From JAAEPI01 sp964352625 (lineage in GTDB: Bacteria; Bacteroidota; Bacteroidia; Cytophagales; Cyclobacteriaceae), in assembly GCA_964352625.1 (NCBI GenBank), contig CAYGSD010000001.1, positions 372,001 through 436,000 on the forward strand: DNA of 64,000 nt. The letters run 5' to 3'. Under the pieces are notes generated by a model that was not told where the DNA came from, did no database searches, and saw only the letters and a list, made by a program, of their open reading frames with translations. Position 1 is the stretch's first letter, and the number at the start of each line of letters is the position of its first letter. The translations under genes and the position numbers were made by a program. Positions 1 to 9,142 of the stretch are shown piece after piece.

Positions 1-917
1 CATCTATTACTTCCGAGGCATTACTACCGACTGTTTGCTTGAGTACAATGGAGGCTGCCGGGTAGCCGTCGAGGTTGGAGTAGATATCAAAAAATTCACT
101 GCTGAGTTCCACCTCGGCGATATCCCTCAGGTGAATGATTTCGCCCTCTTCGTTTTCCCGAATTATGATCCCTTCGTATTGTTCCGGTTTACTAAATCGC
201 TCCTGGTAAACCAGTACATACTCAATTGCCTGAGCTTCCTTCCCAGAGCTCTGACCCAGCCTACCAGGCCGACCTATAATGCTCTGCTCGAGCATGGATT
301 CCATGACCTCCTCGGCCGAAATTTTATAAGCTCTCATTCGATCTGGCTTGAGCCAGATTCGCATCGCATATTGGCGGCTGCCGAGAATCTGAGCTCTTGC
401 AATTCCCTTGATCCGCTGAATCTCCGGAATCAGGTTTACGTTGGCGTAGTTGTATAAAAACTTCTCATCATCGTCCTCATTCGTGCTGTACAGGTTCACG
501 TACATCAGCATACTCGGCTGGATCGGCGTGATGATAACTCCCTCTCTTTGTACTAGCGGAGGTAAAAGCGGCATGACCTGATCTACCCGTGTTTTTACTC
601 GAATGACGGCCTGATTTGGATCGGTTCCTGGTTCGAAAATCACCCGAATGGTCGCTTCACCGGCACTCGTAGCATCGGAAGAAATATACCTCATGCCCTG
701 CACGCCATTGATGGCCTGCTCCAATGGAATGAGCGTAGAGTTTACCAACACCGCCGCACTTGAGCCAGGGTAGGCTATGAAAATATTTACGGTGGTTGGG
801 GCTATCTCCGGAAACTGTGAAGTAGGTAGTGTCTTGATCGCCAAACCACCAGTAAAAAGAAGCACGAGCGAAATGACTATGGCCAAAACCGGCCTGTGTA
901 TTATTCTGCTAAACATT
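1..917 (-). CDS. RND multidrug efflux permease, N-terminal part (HAE-1/AcrB-like)
   Basis: Partial gene running off the left edge; about 305 N-terminal residues are present. Translation from the ATG at 915-917 begins MFSRIIHRPVLAIVISLVLL, the first transmembrane helix typical of AcrB/MexB-like pumps, followed by the periplasmic porter domain (motifs YPGSSA, EQAINGVQGM, GTDPNQA). The family exports drugs or other hydrophobic compounds by proton antiport as part of a tripartite complex. It lies 25 bp downstream of an adaptor gene on the same strand, so they form one operon; the outer-membrane channel is presumably beyond the window. The HAE-1 type (YPGSS, GVQGM) differs from the metal pumps further right. 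Substrate cannot be inferred. Confidence 0.93.
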
Positions 918-942
918 GTTCTGTTTTTTTAAGGTGAATGAC

Positions 943-2025
943 TTACTCCGCATGGAGTTTTAGTCCCGAAATGGCTTTTTGAGGCTCAACGAACTCAGGA
1001 TGAATCTTTTCCCCATCTTTCACCTTTCTCAAGCCTTCCAAAAGGATTTTATCCGATGCATCAATACCTGACAACACCGCGTACAGGTGCGGCAACTCTG
1101 CCCCCACGGTTATTTGTCTCGAATGAACGCCCCCATCTTCGGAGATCACAAAAACATACTTCTTGTCAAGTATTTCGAAAGTGGCCTTTTGAGGAATGAG
1201 CAAGGCATCTTCCAATGGAGAATCGATGATCACGCTTCCGGTTTCGCCGTGCCTAAGCAATCCCTTTGGATTTGGGAAAGTGGCTCTAAAGGCGATGTTG
1301 CCTGTTTCATTATTGAAGTCCGCTTCTATGGTCGTGACTTTGCCTCCGTATTCGAAGATTTTGTTGTTGGCCAACAAGAGCTTGGCATCAATGGTATGGT
1401 CCTTATTGACTTGCATCTTGTAATCGAGATACTCTGCCTCGGGCACATTGAAATACACCCACATTTCCTGATTGTTAGATAGGGTGGTCAGTAGCTCGCC
1501 TTCTTCGAGCAAGCTGCCCTCCCTTACATGAAAATGATCCATGATGCCATCAAATGGCGCACGGATCTGAGTGAAGTCAAGATGAACTTGTGCAAGGGAC
1601 AATTCAGCTTTGGCATGATCCAACTTAGCCTTGGCCAATGCCAGCTCATTTGGTGCTACCACGTTCGTCTCAGCAAGTTGCTTCGTGTTTTGGTACTCAA
1701 TTTCTGCAAAGTCTGCCTCTGCTTTGGCAATGCTCAACTCGGCCTGATAAAGTCTTGGCATAATTTGAAACATGAGTTGCCCTTTCTTTATGAACTGGCC
1801 TTCATCTACATAGATTTTCTCCAAGTAGCCCTTTTCAAGCGCTCTTAGTTCTATGTGCTGCACTGAGTGAATTTGACAAACGTAATTTCTTGTAGTAAGC
1901 GTATCTTTTTTTAGTGGGCTCGTTACCGGGAACGTGCTCAATGATTCGTGATGTTCGCTGTGGGATTGGCAACTGGTGAATATGACCAATGTACACAATG
2001 CACCTAGCATATATGTCTTTGACAT
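943..2025 (-). CDS. RND efflux periplasmic adaptor (membrane fusion protein)
   Basis: 360 residues. The N-terminus (MSKTYMLGALCTLVIFTSCQ) is a lipoprotein signal with the lipobox cysteine at about residue 19, so it is anchored in the inner membrane. The order of segments fits the AcrA/HlyD family: a lipoyl half (around 50-75), an alpha-helical hairpin rich in A/E/L (around 85-150), the second lipoyl half (FTQIRAPFDGIMDHFHV), a beta-barrel, and a membrane-proximal domain. First gene of the operon with the RND permease 25 bp downstream. It links that pump to an outer-membrane factor. Substrate unknown. Confidence 0.93.
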   Translation of the reverse strand: MSKTYMLGALCTLVIFTSCQSHSEHHESLSTFPVTSPLKKDTLTTRNYVCQIHSVQHIELRALEKGYLEKIYVDEGQFIKKGQLMFQIMPRLYQAELSIAKAEADFAEIEYQNTKQLAETNVVAPNELALAKAKLDHAKAELSLAQVHLDFTQIRAPFDGIMDHFHVREGSLLEEGELLTTLSNNQEMWVYFNVPEAEYLDYKMQVNKDHTIDAKLLLANNKIFEYGGKVTTIEADFNNETGNIAFRATFPNPKGLLRHGETGSVIIDSPLEDALLIPQKATFEILDKKYVFVISEDGGVHSRQITVGAELPHLYAVLSGIDASDKILLEGLRKVKDGEKIHPEFVEPQKAISGLKLHAE

Positions 2026-2152
2026 GATTGTAGATTTTTTTAATAAAAAGGTATTGAATGCCTGAAAAGGCGGATTCCAGAAGTCAAGGCAAAGAGCCTG
2101 GGTACTTATGGGAATTTGGGGAGGGGTTTCGGAGATATATCTCCGAAGAGGT

Positions 2153-2494
2153 TTAGCAAGGTAACCTCAACTGGCAGTAGAGAATCACTAATTCTTCGCC
2201 TTGGGAAGTGGCTAGTGGATGGTAGGAATTTCCTCTACTTATTATGCCAGATGCAAGGGTCTGAAAAGAGAATGACTGTGGATTTGGAATCCAATTGCCA
2301 TCTAGAAATTCATGCCTTGATTCCGAAGAACGATTTTCACGAAGTTCCTCTTTTGATTCTTCTTGTTTCTCCGTTTCGAGTTCTATCGCGATGCTGTCAT
2401 CGCCAAGAAGTTCATACCATATATAATCAGTTACTGCTATGGTAAGCAGCAGCGACAGAATGATATGTAAGAAGTTCTTCTTCATTTTAAGCAA
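2153..2494 (-). CDS. small hypothetical protein with N-terminal membrane segment
   Basis: 113 residues, not recognised. Residues about 4-24 (MKKNFLHIILSLLLTIAVTD) form one hydrophobic segment that could be a signal peptide or anchor. An acidic, E/K/S-rich stretch follows (about 38-62), then a tail without clear features. The ATG at 2485 (MKKNFL) is an equally plausible start. It sits 127 bp upstream of the efflux adaptor on the same strand and could be cotranscribed with it. It may be a small lineage-specific exported protein; a spurious ORF cannot be excluded. Confidence 0.4.
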   Translation of the reverse strand: MLKMKKNFLHIILSLLLTIAVTDYIWYELLGDDSIAIELETEKQEESKEELRENRSSESRHEFLDGNWIPNPQSFSFQTLASGIISRGNSYHPLATSQGEELVILYCQLRLPC

Positions 2495-2574
2495 TCAAAT
2501 GTAGAACAATTATTGAACCATTGAGGGATAATCTATTTACGATAATTTATGCGAACGATTTCGGAAGTAAATAA

Positions 2575-2707
2575 AAGAGACTGTCTCAAAAGTCGGTAGC
2601 ATTAGAGTAATTGTGCATTGGGCCTATCGAAATGTTATTCCCAGTCAAATGGGTGAAGTTTCGACAGGCTCAACTTGACATTTAAAGGACTTTTGAGACA
2701 GCCTCTT
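2575..2707. mobile_element. MITE-like element with 20-bp terminal inverted repeats
   Basis: The left end (2575-2594) and right end (2688-2707) are inverted repeats matching at 19 of 20 positions, with the core CTGTCTCAAAAGTC. The roughly 133-bp element holds no gene. This end sequence resembles those of some transposase-encoding IS elements, so it is probably a non-autonomous derivative. The interior contains TTCGACAGGCTCAAC, similar to a dispersed repeat seen again near 29.2 and 29.7 kb. No clear target duplication was identified. Confidence 0.6.
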
Positions 2708-2731
2708 AATTTCAATTCCATCAACAGGTCT

Positions 2732-4960
2732 CTATCCCACCTCTAAATTCAACTGCTGCTGATCAGCCGTGCTGAACGGATTGTTGTAATATCTCTTGCC
2801 TGTTGCTTTGTATAGCGCATTGGCCAAGGCACCCACCGCAGGAGGCAAACCAGGTTCACCTAGACCAGTTGGGGCAATCTCATTCTCCACAAAGAACACT
2901 TCTATTTCCCTAGGAGCCTGACCGTGTCGAACAAGCTGATAGGAGTTGAAGTTATTAGAAACTGGTGATCCATTCTCGAACTTCAATTCACTATACATCG
3001 CGTGTCCGATTCCGTCTACAATGCCACCTTCGATTATGTTGGCGGCTCCTTCCTTGTTCACCACGATACCGCAATCCACCGCGCACCAAACTTTCTGCAC
3101 CACGGGCTTGCTATTCTCCATGACAATATCAAAAACCTGCGCCACGTACGACCAGTGACAGAAATAAGCTGCTACGCCTCGATGCACACCCGGGGTTTCC
3201 TTGCCCCAGCCTGATTTCTCTTTCACCATTTTTAGGACGCCAGCATATCGCTCAGCGTCATAATCGTACTCAGCACCCACAGGATTGTTCTTGGCTCTTT
3301 CGAACATTTCCAATCTCATTTCGATTGGATCTTTCCCTGCCAATTCGGCTACTTCGTCAAGGAAAGACTGTTCCGCTCCAGCTGTAAAATGAGAGCGTGG
3401 TGCTCTCCAGGCGCCAGTGGAAATATTTGTTTTTGAGCCTAGTTTTTGAGCGGTGTAGTTTTCGATAGCTCCGGCAGGAAATCTATTTGGAAAAACCGGT
3501 CCCCCTGGCAAACCAACACCCTTCACTGAGAAAGCAATCAAATTATTGTTTTCATCCAGCCCCGCCTTGTAGGTCGATCGATATGGTGGCCGAAAAGTTC
3601 CCTGTGTCATATCATCTTCCCGAGAGTAAATGAGTTTAATCGGCCCACCGAATTTCTTAGAAATGGCGGCTGCCTCAAGACCAAAGTGAGTATATAATCG
3701 ACGGCCAAATCCACCGCCTATTCGAGTCATGTCGACAGTGATATTTTCAATAGGGAGCCCAAGTAATTTACCAACGGCCTCTTCAAGTGCTTTTGGCGTT
3801 TGTGTGGGCCCAACCAGCTCCGCCTTATCAGCGGTGACATTTGCGAAGAAGTTCATCGGCTCCATGGTATTGTGAGCCATAAACGGTGAGGTGTAGGTTC
3901 GCTCGATCACTTTGGATGCTTTCACAAATGCCGCCTCAGTATCACCATCCGTTCTTTCTTCTTCAACTGTGCCCTTGATCAAATCCTCTTCTAATCGCTG
4001 AGCGTGCATTTCCGAATTTTCTGCCTCACTAAGTGTTTCATAAGTCACCTTGAGCGCCTTCTTGGCTTTCATCAGTTGCCATGTAGAATCTCCTACAATA
4101 GCGATCAAATTATGGAAGGCATTGACCGTACTCCAGCTCCATCCTGGATCTAAATCTGATTCATCAAAAGATGTATCAATAATAAAGGCATCCAATACGC
4201 CATCCATGCCTTTGATTTCATCAACATTGAAGTCAATGACCTTCTGCCCAAATGCAGGTGGATGCTCGATCATTGCAAGCTTCATCCCCTCTCGCTTGAA
4301 GTCTAATCCAAATTGTGGTTTCCCTGTGACTATTTCCAGCCCTCTTACATTCTTCTGAGCTGTGCCAATGATTTTGTAATCCTTCGGCTCTTTTAATTCG
4401 ATCTCTTCTGGAACTTCGATTCCCACGGCCTTTGAAGCAATGTCTCCATAGCTCATGGTTCGTTCGCCACTTTTCTCTTTGATCACACCTTCACTGACGG
4501 TGAGGTCTGAAATCCCTACTCCCCACTCCTTGGCTGTTGCTTCAAGTAGCATTCTTCTTCCTGCTGCTCCGGCCATTCGCAGCGCATCCCATCCTAGTCT
4601 GAGCGAAAGACTTCCACCAGCAAACTGAGGATTCTTAAAGGCGTCTTCATCTAAGGAGCCTTGTTCCACAACTACATGTTCCCAGTTCACGTCCAATTCT
4701 TCCGCGACCACCATTGGCATGGAAGTCATCACATTTTGTCCGATTTCAGGGTTTGGGTTAAAGATCGTGACAAGTCCTGTATCACCTATTTTGATGTAGC
4801 CATTGAGGTCAAACCACTCATTTGGAATTGGTAAACCGACCTTTTCAGTAACTGGAGTACATTTTGTCAAAAAGCTAAATCCGATAACCATGCCACCACC
4901 GGCAGCTGCTGATACTTTCAGGAAAGAGCGACGATTATAGTGTGTTTTTACGATTGCCAT
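2732..4960 (-). CDS. molybdenum hydroxylase large subunit (xanthine dehydrogenase/IorB family), Tat-exported
   Basis: 742 residues. The N-terminus has a twin-arginine signal (NRRSFLKVSAAAGGGMVIGF), pointing to periplasmic export in folded form. The body matches aldehyde/isoquinoline oxidoreductase large subunits that bind molybdopterin cytosine dinucleotide. Visible motifs are GGGFGRR in the cofactor-binding part, TGAWRAPRS, and GLGEPGLPP with the glutamate used as catalytic base. It lies 11 bp downstream of the 2Fe-2S subunit gene in the same operon. There is no FAD subunit gene nearby, as usual for the two-subunit IorAB-type enzymes that pass electrons to a cytochrome. Substrate (aldehyde or N-heterocycle) cannot be decided. 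Confidence 0.9.
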   Translation of the reverse strand: MAIVKTHYNRRSFLKVSAAAGGGMVIGFSFLTKCTPVTEKVGLPIPNEWFDLNGYIKIGDTGLVTIFNPNPEIGQNVMTSMPMVVAEELDVNWEHVVVEQGSLDEDAFKNPQFAGGSLSLRLGWDALRMAGAAGRRMLLEATAKEWGVGISDLTVSEGVIKEKSGERTMSYGDIASKAVGIEVPEEIELKEPKDYKIIGTAQKNVRGLEIVTGKPQFGLDFKREGMKLAMIEHPPAFGQKVIDFNVDEIKGMDGVLDAFIIDTSFDESDLDPGWSWSTVNAFHNLIAIVGDSTWQLMKAKKALKVTYETLSEAENSEMHAQRLEEDLIKGTVEEERTDGDTEAAFVKASKVIERTYTSPFMAHNTMEPMNFFANVTADKAELVGPTQTPKALEEAVGKLLGLPIENITVDMTRIGGGFGRRLYTHFGLEAAAISKKFGGPIKLIYSREDDMTQGTFRPPYRSTYKAGLDENNNLIAFSVKGVGLPGGPVFPNRFPAGAIENYTAQKLGSKTNISTGAWRAPRSHFTAGAEQSFLDEVAELAGKDPIEMRLEMFERAKNNPVGAEYDYDAERYAGVLKMVKEKSGWGKETPGVHRGVAAYFCHWSYVAQVFDIVMENSKPVVQKVWCAVDCGIVVNKEGAANIIEGGIVDGIGHAMYSELKFENGSPVSNNFNSYQLVRHGQAPREIEVFFVENEIAPTGLGEPGLPPAVGALANALYKATGKRYYNNPFSTADQQQLNLEVG

Positions 4961-4971
4961 TTTCTTGAATT

Positions 4972-5430
4972 TTAGGAGTTAGCGGCCGCTACTTTGATGG
5001 CCTTTTTGATTCGGGTGTATGTTCCACATCGGCAGAGATTGCCGTTCATGGCTGCATCGATTTCTGCATCCGTAGGATTCGGATTCTTCTCTAGCAGAGC
5101 CGCAGCATTCATTATCTGTCCGGCCTGACAGTAGCCACATTGTGGCACATCGATTTCCAACCAGGCCTTTTGCACCGGGTGATCTCCGTTTTCAGAAAGC
5201 CCCTCTATAGTGGTCAAAGATTTTCCTTCGACGGCAGAAACAGGAATCTGGCACGCGCGAACTGCGCTACCATCCATATGAATGGTGCAAGCCCCGCACA
5301 TTGCTACGCCACACCCGTACTTGGTGCCGACCATGTCGAGATGGTCGCGAAGCACCCATAGCATGGGGGTGTCAGGTGCAACATCCACCTGCTTTGTTTC
5401 GCCATTGATTTTAAGATTGAATGTGGCCAT
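4972..5430 (-). CDS. 2Fe-2S small subunit of molybdenum hydroxylase (IorA/CoxS family)
   Basis: 152 residues, the normal length for this family. The plant-ferredoxin-type cluster ligands are visible as C40, C45, C48 and C60 (KYGCGVAMCGACT), and the second cluster ligands as C98, C101, C133 and C135 (CGYC and CRCG). It carries electrons from the molybdenum centre of the large subunit encoded 11 bp downstream. It has no signal peptide and would be exported together with the Tat-signal-bearing large subunit. Confidence 0.92.
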   Translation of the reverse strand: MATFNLKINGETKQVDVAPDTPMLWVLRDHLDMVGTKYGCGVAMCGACTIHMDGSAVRACQIPVSAVEGKSLTTIEGLSENGDHPVQKAWLEIDVPQCGYCQAGQIMNAAALLEKNPNPTDAEIDAAMNGNLCRCGTYTRIKKAIKVAAANS

Positions 5431-5677
5431 GAGTTAATTGAATTTTTGTGGAATGTACAATTTAAGAAATGTTGAGTGGAAATGAATAGCCGTTTGTAAA
5501 AAACAAGAAGACCAATACCGGTTCAATCACCAACAAGAAGCTCTGGTAAATAGCCCTATTCCAATCTGCCTTTTAGGCGAGCCATCAAATCCATGCGTTC
5601 ATGAAACAAGGCAATCACGAGAAGTGGTGATCATGGGCACAAAGTGCATAAAAAATATCCTCTAACCTCAGACTACT

Positions 5678-7993
5678 TTAAGTCCTTTCCTTTAGCCGTT
5701 CTCCACATACACGGCAGTAGGTTGACTCTTCCAAATGCTCCGTCTGTTCACACCTTGGACATTTCATGCTCTTCTTTTGATTCTTAGCTGCGGCGGCCAC
5801 ACCGGCTGCCGCTAATCCAGTAGGAACAGCTATAACTCCATAGCCTAACACCATAATGATCATGGCAATAAGCTGCCCAATAGGTGTGCTTGGAGAAATA
5901 TCGCCATAACCGACAGTTGTCATTGTCACTACCGCCCAGTATACGCCACGAGGAATGCTAGAAAATCCATTTTCAGGCCCCTCTACCACAAACATGACTG
6001 AGCCCATGATGGTGCAAACGATCAATACGAAGAAGAGAAAAACCAGTATTTTGTTTGCACTTGCTTTGATTCCCTGTGCCAGCACATTAGCCTCGCTCAA
6101 AAATCGCATGAGCTTCAGTACTCTAAAAATTCTCAGAAGTCTCAGCAGCCTTATTATGCCAAGAGAGGAGAAATTGACAAAAATTATTTCCAGAAAAAGG
6201 GGGAGGATAGCTAGCAAGTCAATGATCCCAAATGTGCTCCAAACGTATTTTTTTGGATCCTTACTTGTCCAAATCCTAAGTAAGTACTCAATGCCAAATA
6301 TGATGGTGATGACCAATTCAAAAGTGAAAAGTAAATTGATCCACCCTTTAGAAATACCTCCTACACTCTGGATCATGACTACTGCAACCGAGATTACAAT
6401 CAGTGCAAAAATGACAATGTCAAAAAGAATTCCTTCGAGGGTCTTCGTTTCAAAAATGACTCGATACACATACTTGCGTAGTGCGATGTAGTCCTTATTT
6501 TCAGATAGCTTAACCCCCTCAGGGTTTCGAATAATTCGAATGACAGTCCCGAGTCTTTGTTTCAAATATTGGCTTTCCTTGGTCAATATTGGTTTCACTC
6601 CAAGCTGCTTAGCCAATTGCTGAAAAAACAATCGGATTCTTAACCTGTAGCGAATTACGTTCTTATGGACTGAAAGTGGGACAATGACTTTTCGGCTAAA
6701 CCAACCAAGTTTAGCTACCTCTCCTTCACTATCCGGCGATATGGATTCGCGATATTGCTCCACTTCCTCAGCTTCAATTTTGTGCCTGACCACACTATCC
6801 ACTATCAGCCCTACGGTCATAAACAACCCTGTTGACAAGATTATGAATAACAAGATGCCCGGATCAAAGAGCTCCGTTTGAAAGGTGAGAGGTATGGCAT
6901 AAAAGAGTAAAACCGTGATCAGTCCTCGGGGAGCAATCCAAACCTGAGGGGACAAGTCTTTACCAACGAATATGCGGAGTAGTACAAACCTCAAAACAAA
7001 AATGGACGCAACAACTGCCAAGCTGATTTTAATAACTTCTATATTGTAAAGGCTGGTGACAAGAATACTCGCACCGAAAATCACAAAGAAAAATGTGCGA
7101 ACAATAAAGGCCGTTTCGGCGGTAAGTGAGTGTAGTCCATGCTCCATTTCTTTGAATTTTTCTGAATCAAGAAACCGCTGAAGCGGCCCCCAAAAGAACA
7201 ATTTGGAATTACTGACGGCCAGGCCAAAAATGAGAATAATAATGAGTGGAGAGAGGTGGAAAGTTTTTGCGACCGAATAAAGGAGCATCAGTAGGGCAAT
7301 GAGCACAAATAACTTCGCCTTTTCATTGATTCTCTGAAACACAATAAGCAGTACATAGCTTACTACTAATGCTATCCCGATGGTGAGGGCCAGATTCAAA
7401 GCAAACGAACTGTATGGATTCACTGTAGGCAGTCCTTCTGCGGCGGCCACTTCATTTTCAAAAAATTGAATCAGAAAGTAGAAAAGCATGATACCGATGA
7501 TGTCTGAGAAGGTGCTTTCATAAATATGAAACTCCTTCTTGACCTCATCCAGATTGGTGACACTAGGAATGATGATGGCACTGGAAAGTATCGAAATAGG
7601 AGTCGAATAGAGTAGTGCCTGAGCCATGGTCAGGTCGGGAATAAAATAGAGCAAAATAAAAGCCGCTGCAGCCACCGACGCTCCCAGGCCAAAGACGGCA
7701 ATTACAAGCGATTTAATAATCACGCCGATTTTATTCCGTTGCAGCTTGAGATCCAGAGCCGCCTCAAGTACAATCATGATTAGCCCTAAAATGCCCAAAA
7801 TCTCCAGTACTCCGAAGACATCTGGTACGTCAACATCTAGATATTTCAACAAGTATTGAAGCCCAATGCCCAACCCTATTAAGAGTAGGACCGATGGGAT
7901 GTTCGTGCGCTTGGATATCCCTACAAAAAAGAAAGAAAGAAGTACGATGACCGATGCGGCAATAATTAAAGTGTAGGCGTCAAAATATTGCAT
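5678..7993 (-). CDS. cation:proton antiporter fused to voltage-gated-type K+ channel and zinc ribbon
   Basis: 771 residues with three parts. Residues about 1-400 form a CPA-type sodium(potassium)/proton antiporter with 11-12 hydrophobic segments. After a soluble linker (about 400-510), residues about 515-740 form a six-helix ion-channel domain. It has an arginine-rich S4 at about 613-632 (RLLRLLRIFRVLKLMRFL) and a K+ selectivity filter TVGYGD at about 693-698. The C-terminus (about 743-771) carries two CxxC pairs (CPRC, CRVC), a zinc ribbon. Each part is clear; the combination is unusual. The reading frame runs through without interruption. It may couple K+ or Na+ flux to pH or potential, but this is inference. 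Confidence 0.87.
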   Translation of the reverse strand: MQYFDAYTLIIAASVIVLLSFFFVGISKRTNIPSVLLLIGLGIGLQYLLKYLDVDVPDVFGVLEILGILGLIMIVLEAALDLKLQRNKIGVIIKSLVIAVFGLGASVAAAAFILLYFIPDLTMAQALLYSTPISILSSAIIIPSVTNLDEVKKEFHIYESTFSDIIGIMLFYFLIQFFENEVAAAEGLPTVNPYSSFALNLALTIGIALVVSYVLLIVFQRINEKAKLFVLIALLMLLYSVAKTFHLSPLIIILIFGLAVSNSKLFFWGPLQRFLDSEKFKEMEHGLHSLTAETAFIVRTFFFVIFGASILVTSLYNIEVIKISLAVVASIFVLRFVLLRIFVGKDLSPQVWIAPRGLITVLLFYAIPLTFQTELFDPGILLFIILSTGLFMTVGLIVDSVVRHKIEAEEVEQYRESISPDSEGEVAKLGWFSRKVIVPLSVHKNVIRYRLRIRLFFQQLAKQLGVKPILTKESQYLKQRLGTVIRIIRNPEGVKLSENKDYIALRKYVYRVIFETKTLEGILFDIVIFALIVISVAVVMIQSVGGISKGWINLLFTFELVITIIFGIEYLLRIWTSKDPKKYVWSTFGIIDLLAILPLFLEIIFVNFSSLGIIRLLRLLRIFRVLKLMRFLSEANVLAQGIKASANKILVFLFFVLIVCTIMGSVMFVVEGPENGFSSIPRGVYWAVVTMTTVGYGDISPSTPIGQLIAMIIMVLGYGVIAVPTGLAAAGVAAAAKNQKKSMKCPRCEQTEHLEESTYCRVCGERLKERT

Positions 7994-8151
7994 GTTCGTT
8001 GAGCCGAAGATTTATAATAAGCCAGAATTTATATTAATTTCATTGTAATGGTAAGGCACTGCACGACAATATTGAATGACAATGACAGACATGCGCATCG
8101 GGCGAATATCCAGAGCAATTATCGTGGTGAACCTTCTGGTCTTTCTATTCG

Positions 8152-8712
8152 CTAAGTTTGCTCAAGATCAATTTTCCCTGACACACCTCCAGAAACGATG
8201 TACTTCATGATGTCTGAGCTTTTTCCTTTCAATCGGATCAATCCAGAACCATCCACTATGAACACGTTTCCGCTGAAATTATACGAGTGAGGCAAGTAGA
8301 CGGTGACCATCCCCGGTAGCCCGATTTTATCCAAATCAGACTGTGTAATAAATCCGGGCTTATAGAGTTTTCCATTTTCATCAAAAGGCACAAGAACCGG
8401 TTGATCAAATCGACTTTTATCTCCGGCAAAGGCTGTCACCAGGTCGTTGATGGAGGTGAAGATGAAGTTGACCAACGGGATTTTCGCCAGTAGTTTGTTT
8501 ATAAGGTCAAAGAGCGGACGCGCAATAATGGTATTGGCAGCTGCTCCTACAGCAAGGGTAATGCCCAGCACCGTCAGCAGGCCAAGTCCGGGAATATCAA
8601 AAGGAAGTAAATCATCTGTCCACGCCACTAAGGCATAAATAAAGTAGATGGTGATGCCAGAAGGCACTACCACCAAGAGTCCTCTGAGGAAATAGTTAAT
8701 GTATCGTTTCAC
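8152..8712 (-). CDS. DUF502 family membrane protein
   Basis: 186 residues. Two N-terminal hydrophobic segments (YFLRGLLVVVPSGITIYFIYAL at about 7-28 and LGLLTVLGITLAVGAAA at about 42-58) are followed by a soluble domain with the pattern DKSRFDQPVLVPF and GMVTVYLPHSYN, typical of DUF502 proteins. Function of the family is not established; it is widespread and usually a single gene. Nothing in the neighbourhood fixes a role. Confidence 0.85.
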   Translation of the reverse strand: MKRYINYFLRGLLVVVPSGITIYFIYALVAWTDDLLPFDIPGLGLLTVLGITLAVGAAANTIIARPLFDLINKLLAKIPLVNFIFTSINDLVTAFAGDKSRFDQPVLVPFDENGKLYKPGFITQSDLDKIGLPGMVTVYLPHSYNFSGNVFIVDGSGLIRLKGKSSDIMKYIVSGGVSGKIDLEQT

Positions 8713-8745
8713 TTGGTTTAAGCTACCACTTCTCTAGATCAAATA

Positions 8746-9132
8746 TTACTTAACCACCATATCATACACGACCACCTTGGCCCACAGATGGCCATACTTC
8801 TCAATAAAAGCTTGGTGATCAGGGTGAACTTGGTAGGCATCCTGCGCTTCCACATTTTCAAAAATCATCAATTCAGAAACCTGAAAACTGTTGTCCACTA
8901 CTTCTCGCTCCAGGGTGGACGCAGGCGTTCCTATCAGCAATTCTTTGACCCCCTCTATTTCGCGCAAGGTGTTCAGGCCTTCTATTAACTTTTGCCTGTC
9001 TTCTTCGGAATCAGGATTCTTGAGCCAGAAAAAAACATGATGGACGATCTGCCCTGACTTATCTTCATCGGTCGGCTGGCAGCCAGCCAAGAAAACAAGT
9101 ACAAAAACAGTGGAAATAATTTTAGTGAGCAT
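8746..9132 (-). CDS. Dabb (stress-responsive A/B barrel) family lipoprotein
   Basis: From the ATG at 9130-9132 the product begins MLTKIISTVFVLVFLAGCQP, a clean lipoprotein signal; a longer ATG start at 9156 would overlap the gene upstream and spoil it. The mature part (IVHHVFFWLKNPDSEED, HPDHQAFI) matches the small dimeric alpha/beta-barrel Dabb domain. The family binds or modifies small molecules and has no single known reaction. It follows a sugar-isomerase-like lipoprotein gene by about 10 bp, so they are probably coexpressed. Confidence 0.85.
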   Translation of the reverse strand: MLTKIISTVFVLVFLAGCQPTDEDKSGQIVHHVFFWLKNPDSEEDRQKLIEGLNTLREIEGVKELLIGTPASTLEREVVDNSFQVSELMIFENVEAQDAYQVHPDHQAFIEKYGHLWAKVVVYDMVVK

Positions 9133-9142
9133 AATATTCAAC

